Assembly (NCBI RefSeq): GCF_000745475.1
Contig: NZ_JQJJ01000008.1
Location: 1-64,000, forward strand
Direction of reading: 5' to 3'
Origin: Allobosea sp. UNC402CLCol
Lineage (GTDB): Bacteria; Pseudomonadota; Alphaproteobacteria; Rhizobiales; Beijerinckiaceae
DNA length: 64,000 bases
Shown here: positions 29,353 through 37,812 of the stretch, one piece after another
How the letters are laid out: each line of letters begins with the position of its first letter
Numbering within the stretch: position 1 is the stretch's first letter
The notes under the pieces: generated by a model
The model's database searches: none
Told to the model about the DNA's origin: nothing
The model's input: the letters and a program-made list of their open reading frames with translations, nothing else
Position numbers and translations under genes: made by a program

Positions 29353-31418
29353 GCGACGACTCCGAGCGCACCGTCATCGCGCCCCGTGCCAATGCCCGCA
29401 TCGGCACGAAGCTCAACGGCATCTACGAGATCGAGAGCCTGATCGCGGTCGGCGGCATGGGTGAGGTCTATCGCGGCCGCGCGATCCAGACCGGCGATGC
29501 GGTCGCGATCAAGATGATCCGGCCCGAGATGGCCCGCGACGAGGCGGCCCTCGCCCTGTTCCGGCGCGAGGCGGCGGCCCTGCACAACCTCTATAACGAG
29601 GCCATCGTCCGCTATTACGTCTTCACCATCGATCCGGTGACGGAATCGCCCTATCTCGCGATGGAGTTCGTCGATGGCCAGCCACTTTCCGAGCGCATCA
29701 AGGAGCGGCCGCTGACGATCGAGGAAGCCGACATCCTGCGCCAGCGCGTCGCGCCGGGGCTGCATGCCGCCCACCGGCTCGGCATCATCCACCGCGACAT
29801 CTCGCCGGACAACATCATCCTGCCGGGCGGCGATCCCTCGCGCGCCAAGATCATCGATTTCGGCATCGCCCGCTCCAGCATCCTCGGCGAGGGCACGGTG
29901 ATCGGCTCCGGCTTCGCCGGCAAATACAACTATGTCTCGCCCGAGCAGCTCGGCCTCTATGGCGGCGAGGTCTCCGGCCGCTCGGACATGTATTCCTTCG
30001 CGCTGGTGCTGGCGCAGGCCCTGACCGGGCGTGCCATCGACATGGGCGGCAGCCAGGCCGACATCCTCGACAAGCGCCGCCGCCTGCCCGATCTCTCGCA
30101 GGTCGACGCCAGCTTGCGCCCTCTGCTGGCGCGGATGCTGGCACCCGACCCGCAAAATCGCCCGGCCGACATGGCCGAAATCGCCGCCTGGCAGCCGCAG
30201 CCGGTCGGCAAGAAGGCCGCAGCGGCCGCCAGCCGATCAGCCGGCAAGCAGGCGCGTTCACCGCTGCCGCTGGTCGCCGGCATCGCCGCGCTCGCCCTGC
30301 TGACCGGCGGCGGCTTCTACGCCTGGACGGCACTGAAGCCGGCCGAAACCAGCCAGACCGCACGCCTTCCGGCCAATTCCCCGCCCCCGCTCTCCGAACC
30401 GCCACCTTCCGGCCGAACCGAGTCCCTCGGGGGCAACCCGCCGGCTCTGACCGAGACCAAGCCCGAAACCGCGGCTTCGGGACGGAGCGATTCCGGTGGC
30501 CCCAAGGCCACGCCGGACAATGCGAGCCCGCCACTCTCCTCGCCCCCGCAGACGACGCAGCAGAAGCCGGCCGATGGCCAGCTTGCTGTCGATGCCGAAA
30601 ACGGCACGCAGCTTCCGCCCACGCCGCCGGTAGCGCCTCCCGTAAGGCCGCCCGCGATCACGCCCCCGCCTCTCACGCCGCCCGGTGTCGACACCAAGCC
30701 CCCGGTGAAATCGCCGGTCGCCATCAACACGCAGAAGCCTCCCGGCGAAAATACGAATCCCCAGCAGTCTCCGCCGATCGTGAAGGAACCCGATGCGCGC
30801 ACGCCGGCCGAGCGAATCGAACGCTTCGTCCGCGACTATGACGGCGGCTCCTGTTTCTTCCTCTGGCCGATCGATATCGGCGATCGCAAGGCCGTGCTCG
30901 AAGGCTTCGGCAGCGGCACCGAGCCTTTCGTCGCCTTCGACAGCGCCTTCAAGGCGGCGCAGGGCTTCGAGGCGCAGATCAACCTGCGCCCGCTGACCAA
31001 GGCGCAGTGCCCCATGGCCGATTTCCTGCGCCAGCCCGGCCTCGCGATCGATCGCAACGTGAAGCTGCAGATCGGCTCGTTCAACATGAAGAGCGGCGAG
31101 GTACTCAACGGCTCGGTCGAGGCCGGCGGCGGCCTCAATCTCGATGTCGTGCTGATCGGCGATGACGGCCTCGTCTACAATCTCGCGAGCTTCATGAAGC
31201 GCGAGGGCGACAAGGTGAGCTTCAACCTGAAGCTCGAATCGACCGGCGGCGCGGCCCGCCCGCAGACGGTGCTCGCCCTCGTCAGCCAGGAGCCGTTGCC
31301 GGCGCTCTCCGGCCCCAACCCCTCGCCTGCCGGTGACTTCTTCGGGAATCTCAAGCTCGACCTCGCCCGCCAGACCGGCAAGCTCGGCCTCGGGGTCAAG
31401 TATTTCCGCATCGAGTGA
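29349..31418 (+). CDS. ppkA: T6SS membrane Ser/Thr kinase PpkA
   Basis: 689 residues. The N-terminal kinase domain (about 25-280) has Gly-loop GGMGEV (35-40), VAIK Lys55, HRDISPDN (148-155) and DFG (170-172). A single transmembrane helix lies at about 306-326, then a long Pro-rich periplasmic stretch, then a C-terminal domain with two cysteines (GSCFFLWP and KAQCPMADF) that is probably a sensor. The catalytic loop has Ser where most Hanks kinases have Lys. PpkA, PppA, TagF and TagH form the threonine-phosphorylation switch for T6SS firing. Confidence 0.94.
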   Translation: MSDDSERTVIAPRANARIGTKLNGIYEIESLIAVGGMGEVYRGRAIQTGDAVAIKMIRPEMARDEAALALFRREAAALHNLYNEAIVRYYVFTIDPVTESPYLAMEFVDGQPLSERIKERPLTIEEADILRQRVAPGLHAAHRLGIIHRDISPDNIILPGGDPSRAKIIDFGIARSSILGEGTVIGSGFAGKYNYVSPEQLGLYGGEVSGRSDMYSFALVLAQALTGRAIDMGGSQADILDKRRRLPDLSQVDASLRPLLARMLAPDPQNRPADMAEIAAWQPQPVGKKAAAAASRSAGKQARSPLPLVAGIAALALLTGGGFYAWTALKPAETSQTARLPANSPPPLSEPPPSGRTESLGGNPPALTETKPETAASGRSDSGGPKATPDNASPPLSSPPQTTQQKPADGQLAVDAENGTQLPPTPPVAPPVRPPAITPPPLTPPGVDTKPPVKSPVAINTQKPPGENTNPQQSPPIVKEPDARTPAERIERFVRDYDGGSCFFLWPIDIGDRKAVLEGFGSGTEPFVAFDSAFKAAQGFEAQINLRPLTKAQCPMADFLRQPGLAIDRNVKLQIGSFNMKSGEVLNGSVEAGGGLNLDVVLIGDDGLVYNLASFMKREGDKVSFNLKLESTGGAARPQTVLALVSQEPLPALSGPNPSPAGDFFGNLKLDLARQTGKLGLGVKYFRIE

Positions 31419-31428
31419 GGAAGCGCGA

Positions 31429-31465
31429 CCCCATCATTGCGAGCCAAGCGGAGCAATGACCGGGG
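31429..31465. repeat. Short intergenic palindrome, copy 3
   Basis: Inverted repeat CCCCATCATTGC and GCAATGACCGGGG around GAGCCAAGCGGA, with one small mismatch. The inner ATTGCGAGC...GCAAT pattern is common in alphaproteobacterial intergenic DNA. It lies between convergent ppkA and the small gene at 31482 and can fold on either strand, so it may act as a two-way terminator. Confidence 0.65.
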
Positions 31466-31481
31466 TGCGCGACCGGCGCCC

Positions 31482-31760
31482 TCACATCTCCCGGTAGAGC
31501 ACGCCCCACTCGTCCTGCCAGACGCCCGCCACGTCCTCGACCACGATCGGAGCCCTGATCTCGTTGGCCAGGCGGATCGCGGTGCGATAGGCGTCCTTGG
31601 CAGCCATCTCGTCGCTGACGAAATCGTTGACGAGATGGCCCGCCGCCAGCTCCGCCGGGCAATGGACCCGGCCGAAAGCCTCGCCGCCGCGCTCCGACAG
31701 GCTGAGCGTGATCGCATCGGCCTGCGGCCCGTCGACCTGTTCGAAACGATTGCCGGCCAT
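31482..31760 (-). CDS. Small conserved-looking protein of unknown function
   Basis: 92 residues, soluble, no motif that I recognise. The ATG at 31760 has GGAG 8 nt upstream; an upstream ATG pair would be too close to it. The C-terminal part (AYRTAIRLANEIRAPIVVED) reads like a small alpha/beta domain. It follows the lytic-transglycosylase gene by 90 bp on the same strand and is probably cotranscribed. It could be dispensable or an accessory factor for that enzyme; nothing in the sequence decides. Confidence 0.6.
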   Translation of the reverse strand: MAGNRFEQVDGPQADAITLSLSERGGEAFGRVHCPAELAAGHLVNDFVSDEMAAKDAYRTAIRLANEIRAPIVVEDVAGVWQDEWGVLYREM

Positions 31761-31850
31761 GGTCATCACTCCTTCCCGAGCCCCGGCCCCGCGGGGAATG
31801 AAACGCCGCGCGCGGGATTGCCCGCGGCGAGAGGCACGCGATCAAGGCCA

Positions 31851-33632
31851 TCACTTCTTCGGCTGCGGCCGGGCGACGCCCGCCCCCATCGTCGGCCTGA
31901 CCGCGCTGTAGCGGTCGAGCCTGATCTTGATCATATCGTTGAACTTCTTGTGGACCTCGGAGACCGAGAGCGTCTTGGTCTCGCCGCCGGCATCGGCATA
32001 GAAGATCGGCCGGTTGGCCTGCGCCGGCTTCGGCAGGAGCTCCGCGGCCTTGACGCCCGGCGTCTCCTCCATCGTCTCGATGAAGGTCTGCGCAGCATCG
32101 GGCCCAAGGAAATGGATCAGGTAGATCTCGCCGCCGGTGAGATGGCGGCCGAGCGCCCGCTCGAGCCGCAACGTGTCGCGCTTGAGCATCTCCGCCGCCA
32201 GCAGCGCCGAGATATAGGGTTCGCGCCGCATGTCGAGGATGCGCTGGCGCTGCGAGGAATCTGTGACGACGAACTGCCGGCCGGACTTGCCGATCAGCTT
32301 GGTTTCCGCCGCGAGCCCGTGCTTCGCGCCGAATTCGTAGATCACGCCGAGCCAGGTCTGCTCGATGAACTGGTAGAGCCCGGTCGCCGAGGAGGTCTGC
32401 GCCTTCACCGCCGTCGAGAACGAAGATTCCTTGTCCGCGACAGCCATCAAGAGCGTCGGATCGGCACCGACGACCTTGCTCGCGCGTACGATGGTGTCGA
32501 CGAGATGACGGCGGATCTTGATCGGCCCGAAGGTCAGGACCTGATCCGGGTCGCCGCTGGATATCATCGGCGGCGGCTGCGGCGCTCCGCTTGGCGAGGC
32601 CGGCCCCGCCGGCGCCGGCACACTGCCCTGCGCCTTGGGCGGCACCAGGAGGATGTTGGACGGCAACTGCAACTGGTTGACCGGGATCTGCTGCGTCGGC
32701 GCGTCGTCCTGCGCCTTGATGTTGGCGAGCGAAGGATCGTTGTCGAGCGCGAACTGGGCCGCCTGCCGCGCGCCCTCCAGATCCTGCTCGACGGAGGAGA
32801 GGATCAAGGACGGCCGCGCCGGAGCATCCTTCAGCGCCGGGACCACCTGCTCCGAAGCGAATTCGGTATTGTCCGGCGGCCTGTCCTGCTGCAGCCTTGC
32901 ATAGGCCAGCCCCACGATCGCCGCGACGACGCAGACGACGCCCGCCGCAATGCCCGCCATCGCCATGCGGCCCGAGAACGCCTTCTTCGGAGCGGCGGCG
33001 AGGGCGTCGGGCTCCGGTCGCACTATCCGTGGCGCAGGCGATGGTGATGACGACTGCGGCGCCTTCGGCATCGCCGGTTCGCGCGGCAGCGGTGGCGCAC
33101 GCGGAACATTGGCCTCGGCGGCCGGACGCGGCGGCGGCGGGGCGGCCGGCCGAGGGACAGGCCGTTCCGGCGCCTGCGGCGGCATCGGCCGGGCGGCGGC
33201 AGAAGCGGCTTGCGGCTCGCCCTTGCCGGTCACAAGCCCGCGCAAGGCGGGGATCCAGGAGGGACCGCCCTTTTCGCCGAGTGCGGTCAATTCATCGACG
33301 AGGCGCTTGGCTGCGAGCTGGGGCAGGCCCGCCTCGCGGGTCAAGGCCGTGACAGCCGCCTTCGCCGATGGCTCGGCCATTAGCTTCACGGCGAAGAACC
33401 AGCGCTGCAGGGAGATGCGCCGGCTCTCCAGCGGCGTGCCGGCCGCCGGATGGATCATGTAGTTGCAATGGTTGCAGGAAAAGCCGCGCAGCTTCGGGCG
33501 CGGCTCGAAGGTCGCCGGCCGGCCGCAGGCCGGGCAGGCCATGGTCGTGCCGCCATGGCTCAGGCGCATCAGCGCTGCGAGGCAGGCTTCCTCCGGAAAC
33601 GCGACTTGGAATTGCCGGAAGCGCTCGCTCAT
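31851..33632 (-). CDS. Membrane lytic transglycosylase with an IS1595-type transposase zinc-ribbon N-terminus
   Basis: 593 residues in three parts. Residues 12-120 read like the N-terminal zinc-ribbon/HTH region of IS1595-family transposases: FPEEACLAALMRL, CPAC (33-36), CNHC (53-56), AGTPLESRRISLQRWFFAV. A Pro/Ala-rich linker (about 135-215) leads to one transmembrane helix (about 223-245). The outer part ends in an SLT-type transglycosylase domain (about 375-530; ADKESSFSTAV with likely catalytic Glu402, SATGLYQFIEQTW). The zinc ribbon would be cytoplasmic and the enzyme periplasmic. It may open peptidoglycan for T6SS passage; this is inferred from location. Confidence 0.88.
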   Translation of the reverse strand: MSERFRQFQVAFPEEACLAALMRLSHGGTTMACPACGRPATFEPRPKLRGFSCNHCNYMIHPAAGTPLESRRISLQRWFFAVKLMAEPSAKAAVTALTREAGLPQLAAKRLVDELTALGEKGGPSWIPALRGLVTGKGEPQAASAAARPMPPQAPERPVPRPAAPPPPRPAAEANVPRAPPLPREPAMPKAPQSSSPSPAPRIVRPEPDALAAAPKKAFSGRMAMAGIAAGVVCVVAAIVGLAYARLQQDRPPDNTEFASEQVVPALKDAPARPSLILSSVEQDLEGARQAAQFALDNDPSLANIKAQDDAPTQQIPVNQLQLPSNILLVPPKAQGSVPAPAGPASPSGAPQPPPMISSGDPDQVLTFGPIKIRRHLVDTIVRASKVVGADPTLLMAVADKESSFSTAVKAQTSSATGLYQFIEQTWLGVIYEFGAKHGLAAETKLIGKSGRQFVVTDSSQRQRILDMRREPYISALLAAEMLKRDTLRLERALGRHLTGGEIYLIHFLGPDAAQTFIETMEETPGVKAAELLPKPAQANRPIFYADAGGETKTLSVSEVHKKFNDMIKIRLDRYSAVRPTMGAGVARPQPKK

Positions 33633-33698
33633 CCCGACGATCCGCGCTCCACCTCACACTGACGCAAGGTTACGCCGCACCGCTGCGTGCGACAATCG

Positions 33699-35273
33699 TC
33701 AGCCATGGAGCAGCCCGAGCCGCGCCACGTCCTTGAGATGCATCGCAACCTCTTCCGCCGTCGCCCGCTCGGGCAGGCCCGGCTCGACGATGCTCGCTGC
33801 GCGCGCCTCGCCGAAGAAGGCATTCATGTCGTCGAGCAGCATGCGCTGGTCGCGCGAGCCATCGAGCAGGCAGATGAATTTCCGCACCACGGCACTGTCG
33901 AGCAGTACGGTGCGATGGCGCAGATCGGTCACTTCGGCCGCGGTCGCGGCCTGCCAGCGCGCGACCCGGCTCGCCTGCGGCCTTTCGGTGATGGTGGTCG
34001 TGAGCGGAGGCGGTTCGAGCCTGATGTCGAGCAGCCCGGCCTTGAAGATCGCGGTCAGTGCCTCTTCCAGCCGCGCGGTCTCGCGGTCGCGATCGAAATC
34101 CGCTCCCGCCTCGGCGGCGGCAACGTCCAGCGCCTGCGCGACGAGATCGGCATAGGCCATGTTCGCCGGCCAGGCCGCTCCCAGGATTCTCAAGGCCGCC
34201 TTGCAGGCCGGCAGATCCACCGAGAGCTTGACGCCTTCCGCAAAGGCGAAGCGCTCGACGCCCGGCCCTTGCTCCTCCGCGTCCTCCTGCACCGGCTGGA
34301 CATCCGCGGCAAGGCAATAGGGCCGTAACGAATCCGCGCTGACGCCCCGGCGCAGCGGCACCTGCGCCCGGCACAGCAACGTCTCGCGGAAGGGCCGGCC
34401 GATCAGCAGGTCGATGGTCTGCTCGCGCCGCAGCGGCTGATCGAGGGGAATCTCCGCCAGCATCCGCTGCGCCGGCCCCTTCGAGGCGCCGTACAGGTTG
34501 GGAAATGAGGCCTCCGCCAGGAATTGCAGGCCGTGCCGCACGCCGGCATCGAGCACCTCGTGTAAGGCGAAAGCCCGCGCGATCGGATTGAGATCGTCGT
34601 GGTAGAGCACGTTGTCGGCGAGTTCTTCGATCTGCTGCAGTCGCTGGCGCAGAATGGCGCCGTGATAGTTCTCCGGATCGCTGGCCTCGGCATAGGCCTT
34701 GAGCGCCGCCCGCGCGACCCGCACCCGCTCGCGCGGATCGGCGATGTGGCGCGTCTCGAACAGCATGATGTCGCGCGCCATATCGCGGAAGCGACAGCCC
34801 GGCAGCGCGTTATAGCTGACATAGGCGACGCCCTGCGGCGCCAGCAGCTCGCCGAACAGGGCCATGATCCGCTCGCGCACCGGGTCCGGCACCCAGGAAT
34901 AGACGCCGTGGACGATGATGTAGTCGAAGGTGCCGATCTCGGCCGTGACAGCGAGGATGTCGCGCTGCTCGAAGGCGATGTTGGACAGCGCGAGCTCGGC
35001 TGCGCCGGCATTCGCCTGCCGGATCGAATCCCCGCTCAGGTCGATGCCGAGGAAGCGGCTTCCGGGATGTTGCACCGCCATCGGGATCAGGTTGCCGCCG
35101 CGCCCGCAGCCCAATTCCAGCACCCGCATCGCCTTTGGCGACGCCGGCTGCATCCCGTGGAAATGCGCGATCGTCGCCAGGCGCGACGGGTGCGTCTGCG
35201 CAAAGGAATGCGCCGGATAGGCCACCGCGTCGTAAGGGTTGATCGCTGGATCGCTCGTCATCGCGACCCGCAT
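33699..35273 (-). CDS. SAM-dependent methyltransferase with methyltransferase-regulatory domain (protein-lysine-methyltransferase-like)
   Basis: 524 residues (520 if the second ATG at 35261 is used). The class I SAM fold has motif I VLELGCGRGG (51-60) and FLGIDLSGDS, then YVSYNALPGCRFRDMARD. A middle regulatory domain (about 215-305) and a C-terminal winged-helix region (about 420-524; AVVRKFICLLDGSRD) follow. This is the domain order of rickettsial PKMT enzymes that methylate lysines of outer-membrane protein B. The substrate here is unknown. It is 66 bp upstream of the transglycosylase gene on the same strand. Confidence 0.85.
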   Translation of the reverse strand: MRVAMTSDPAINPYDAVAYPAHSFAQTHPSRLATIAHFHGMQPASPKAMRVLELGCGRGGNLIPMAVQHPGSRFLGIDLSGDSIRQANAGAAELALSNIAFEQRDILAVTAEIGTFDYIIVHGVYSWVPDPVRERIMALFGELLAPQGVAYVSYNALPGCRFRDMARDIMLFETRHIADPRERVRVARAALKAYAEASDPENYHGAILRQRLQQIEELADNVLYHDDLNPIARAFALHEVLDAGVRHGLQFLAEASFPNLYGASKGPAQRMLAEIPLDQPLRREQTIDLLIGRPFRETLLCRAQVPLRRGVSADSLRPYCLAADVQPVQEDAEEQGPGVERFAFAEGVKLSVDLPACKAALRILGAAWPANMAYADLVAQALDVAAAEAGADFDRDRETARLEEALTAIFKAGLLDIRLEPPPLTTTITERPQASRVARWQAATAAEVTDLRHRTVLLDSAVVRKFICLLDGSRDQRMLLDDMNAFFGEARAASIVEPGLPERATAEEVAMHLKDVARLGLLHG

Positions 35274-35610
35274 TGCAGCCTATGGCCGCGCGCGGCGCTT
35301 CATCCATTTGAAGGAGCGTCCGGCGCCATCTCCCAAGGCGAGGCCAAGCAAGGCGCAGGCCTATGGCAAAAACATCACAATACGCCGCCTTCGGTTGAGA
35401 CAATGCCCTAGGGTCAAAGACCAAGCTTCCGGAAACACTCGGCAATATCCAGCCGGCCGCGAATAGCAACGAGCCTCTGCCCGGCCTTGTTTCGGCTTGC
35501 TTCGCCTGCGGTGGAGCGCAAGCTCCATCATATGGCGGATGCCGTCGGGAATCGCAGACGCCACACAAGTCCTTGCGAGTCGTTTCGTTGACACCACAAG
35601 GGACACGAGG
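35274..35610. other. Gene-free divergent region before the caspase/beta-barrel gene
   Basis: 337 bp between divergent genes, so it should contain promoters for both. The only clear structure is a 6-bp hairpin TGGAGC-GCAA-GCTCCA at 35512-35527, with a GNRA-type tetraloop, about 85 bp before the downstream ATG. No coding sequence seen. Confidence 0.5.
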
Positions 35611-37812
35611 ATGCGGATCCAGGCCTGGGCTCACGCGTTTCTCTGCGTTATGGCGGCGATGGCCTTCGCGGCCTTCGGCCTGGGCGCGACCCCGGCCTTC
35701 GCACAGCAGAAGCGCTACGCCTTCGTTATCGGCAACGGCGCCTATGCCAACGTCACCAAGCTCCCCAACGCCCTCAACGACGCCAGCGCCACCCGCGCCA
35801 TGCTGCAGGATGCCGGTTTCGACATCACGCCCGCTCTCGACCTGTCGCTCGCCGGCCTGCGCGGCGCGCTCGACGTCTTCATCGACAAGGTCAGGAAGAG
35901 CGGTCCCGATACGACGGCGCTGGTCTATTATGCCGGGCATGCCGTCCAGCTCGACGGCGCCAATTATATCCTACCCACGGATATCCGCCCCGAAACCTCG
36001 GCCAATATCCCAAGTCAGGCGCTGTCGCTGAGCGAGATCCTGCGCCGTCTCGATGGCGCCGGCGCCAAGTCCAAGATCGCCATTCTCGACGCCTGTCGCG
36101 ACAATCCCTTTGCTGGACGCGAACTGTCCCGCGGCCTCGCCCTCCAGATCGTCGACGGTGCCAATGACGGCGTCCGCAGCGAGGCCGGCCTCGCCCGCGT
36201 CGATTCCGGCAGCGGCACCTTCGTCGCCTTCGCCACCTCGCCAGGCTCCGCCGCGGCTGACGGCAGCGGCCCCAACAGCCCCTTCACCACGGCCTTCCTG
36301 AAGGAGGCCCGCGAGCCCGGCCTGCCGGTCGAGCAGATCTTCCGGCGCATCCGCCTGGCGGTCTATGACACGACCAATGGCGTCCAGATTCCCTGGGACA
36401 CCTCTTCGCTCATCACCGAATTCGCCTTTTTTCCGCGTCAAGCGGGCGCCGCGCCGGCGCAGATCGCCATGGCCGGCAACGTGCCGCTCGCGGCACGCCC
36501 GACGCCAGCCTCGCTGCGCGGGATGTCGCCGGCCGACGCCACGCGGACCGCCATCGCCTGGGACCGGCAGGACATCTACGGGACGGTGCTCGCCGCCAAT
36601 CTCGACGACCAGAGCGCCCTGCGCCTGCAGCGCATCCTCTCCCAGCGGACCGAGGAACGGGCCTGGGCCGAGACGGTGCTGGCCGGCGACGCCGAATCCT
36701 TCAAGCTCTATGCGCGGCTCTATCCGGTGTCGTCGCATGTCCAGGCCGCCATCCGGCTCGCTGAAACGGCCCCGAGCCGCAACCGCGTCCAGGTCGCCCA
36801 GACCTGCCCGGTCTGCCCTGCCCCGCCCGCGCAGCCCCGCACGCGCCGCGCCGATTACACGCCGCGCGGCGTCGCCCCGGCCCACAGCTTCCCGCGCCGG
36901 GCGCCGGCCTACACGCCGCCGCTTCCCCCGGCACAGCAGCAGGCGATGGCGCCGGCCGTGCCGATGCTCCTGCCGGAACGGCCGCGCTGGACCGGTTTCT
37001 ATGTCGGCGGCTCCCTCGGCGCCGGGCGCCAGAACGGGCGAACCTCGGTCGCCGGCCCCTATGGCAGCCCGACGGTGATACCGAGCACGAACACGACGAC
37101 AACTGCGACAACGACAGCGACAACAACAACGACCACCAATCTTCCGACCAACTCCTTCCCGACGACGCAGACCACCGTCACAAATACGACCGTCATCACG
37201 AACACGACCGTCTTTGGCGCCCCGGTTCCTGCTCCCAGCGCCATCGATCCGGCGGCGCTGCCCGGCCGGCTGTCGCCGGACGGCAATGGCATGGTCGGCG
37301 GCGCGCAGTTCGGCTTCAACTACCAGATCGGCGCCGTGGTGATCGGTGCGGAGACAGACCTCTCCGCCACCCGTCTGGGCGGAAGCCAGAACGCATCCGC
37401 CAATCCCAGCGGCACGCGCTTCACGACCCGCGCGGAAACCGAGCTCTCGATGCTCGGCACGGTCCGGGCCCGCGCCGGCTTCGTGCTCGGCGATTTCCTG
37501 ATCTACGGCACCGGCGGCTATGCCTACGGCCTCCTGGACCAGAAGGGCTTGATCACGCCGGACAATCCGGCTGCGGTCTCGGGCGCTGCCGGCTCACGCT
37601 CACCGCTGGCCAGTGGCTGGGCCCTCGGCGGCGGCGTCGAATATGCGATCCTGCCCGGCACGACGATCCGGCTGGACTACACCCACTACGACCTCGGCAA
37701 CCAGAAGCTTCCGCTACGGGACTTCACGGGGCTGGCGCCCGGCCAATATGCATCCATGCGCAGCCGCACCACTGGCGATATCCTCAAGGCCGGCTTCAAC
37801 TTCGGCTTCTGA
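35611..37812 (+). CDS. Caspase-like (C14) protease domain fused to an outer-membrane beta-barrel
   Basis: 733 residues. A Sec signal ends near PAFAQQ. A caspase/metacaspase p20 domain (about 33-275) starts RYAFVIGNGAYAN and has the His in YYAGH (110) and the Cys in ILDACRDNP (162). A helical spacer (about 300-390) and a CPVCP/proline-rich linker follow. From about 460 a porin/opacity-type 8-strand barrel runs to the C-terminus (WTGFYVGGSLGAG, YGTGGYAYG, TTIRLDYTHYDLG), ending in Phe as outer-membrane proteins do. A Thr-rich tract (493-535) fills the first surface loop. Substrate is unknown. Confidence 0.88.
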   Translation: MRIQAWAHAFLCVMAAMAFAAFGLGATPAFAQQKRYAFVIGNGAYANVTKLPNALNDASATRAMLQDAGFDITPALDLSLAGLRGALDVFIDKVRKSGPDTTALVYYAGHAVQLDGANYILPTDIRPETSANIPSQALSLSEILRRLDGAGAKSKIAILDACRDNPFAGRELSRGLALQIVDGANDGVRSEAGLARVDSGSGTFVAFATSPGSAAADGSGPNSPFTTAFLKEAREPGLPVEQIFRRIRLAVYDTTNGVQIPWDTSSLITEFAFFPRQAGAAPAQIAMAGNVPLAARPTPASLRGMSPADATRTAIAWDRQDIYGTVLAANLDDQSALRLQRILSQRTEERAWAETVLAGDAESFKLYARLYPVSSHVQAAIRLAETAPSRNRVQVAQTCPVCPAPPAQPRTRRADYTPRGVAPAHSFPRRAPAYTPPLPPAQQQAMAPAVPMLLPERPRWTGFYVGGSLGAGRQNGRTSVAGPYGSPTVIPSTNTTTTATTTATTTTTTNLPTNSFPTTQTTVTNTTVITNTTVFGAPVPAPSAIDPAALPGRLSPDGNGMVGGAQFGFNYQIGAVVIGAETDLSATRLGGSQNASANPSGTRFTTRAETELSMLGTVRARAGFVLGDFLIYGTGGYAYGLLDQKGLITPDNPAAVSGAAGSRSPLASGWALGGGVEYAILPGTTIRLDYTHYDLGNQKLPLRDFTGLAPGQYASMRSRTTGDILKAGFNFGF
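37091..37210 (+). repeat. Low-complexity ACA/ACG triplet tract within the barrel gene
   Basis: Runs of ACA, ACG and AAC triplets encode the Thr/Asn-rich loop (residues about 494-533) of the caspase/barrel protein. Such tracts can vary in length by replication slippage. Confidence 0.7.

Noticed and set aside
31851-33632. An active IS1595 insertion sequence
   Set aside because: Only the zinc-ribbon region is present; there is no DDE-type catalytic domain and no terminal inverted repeats were seen.
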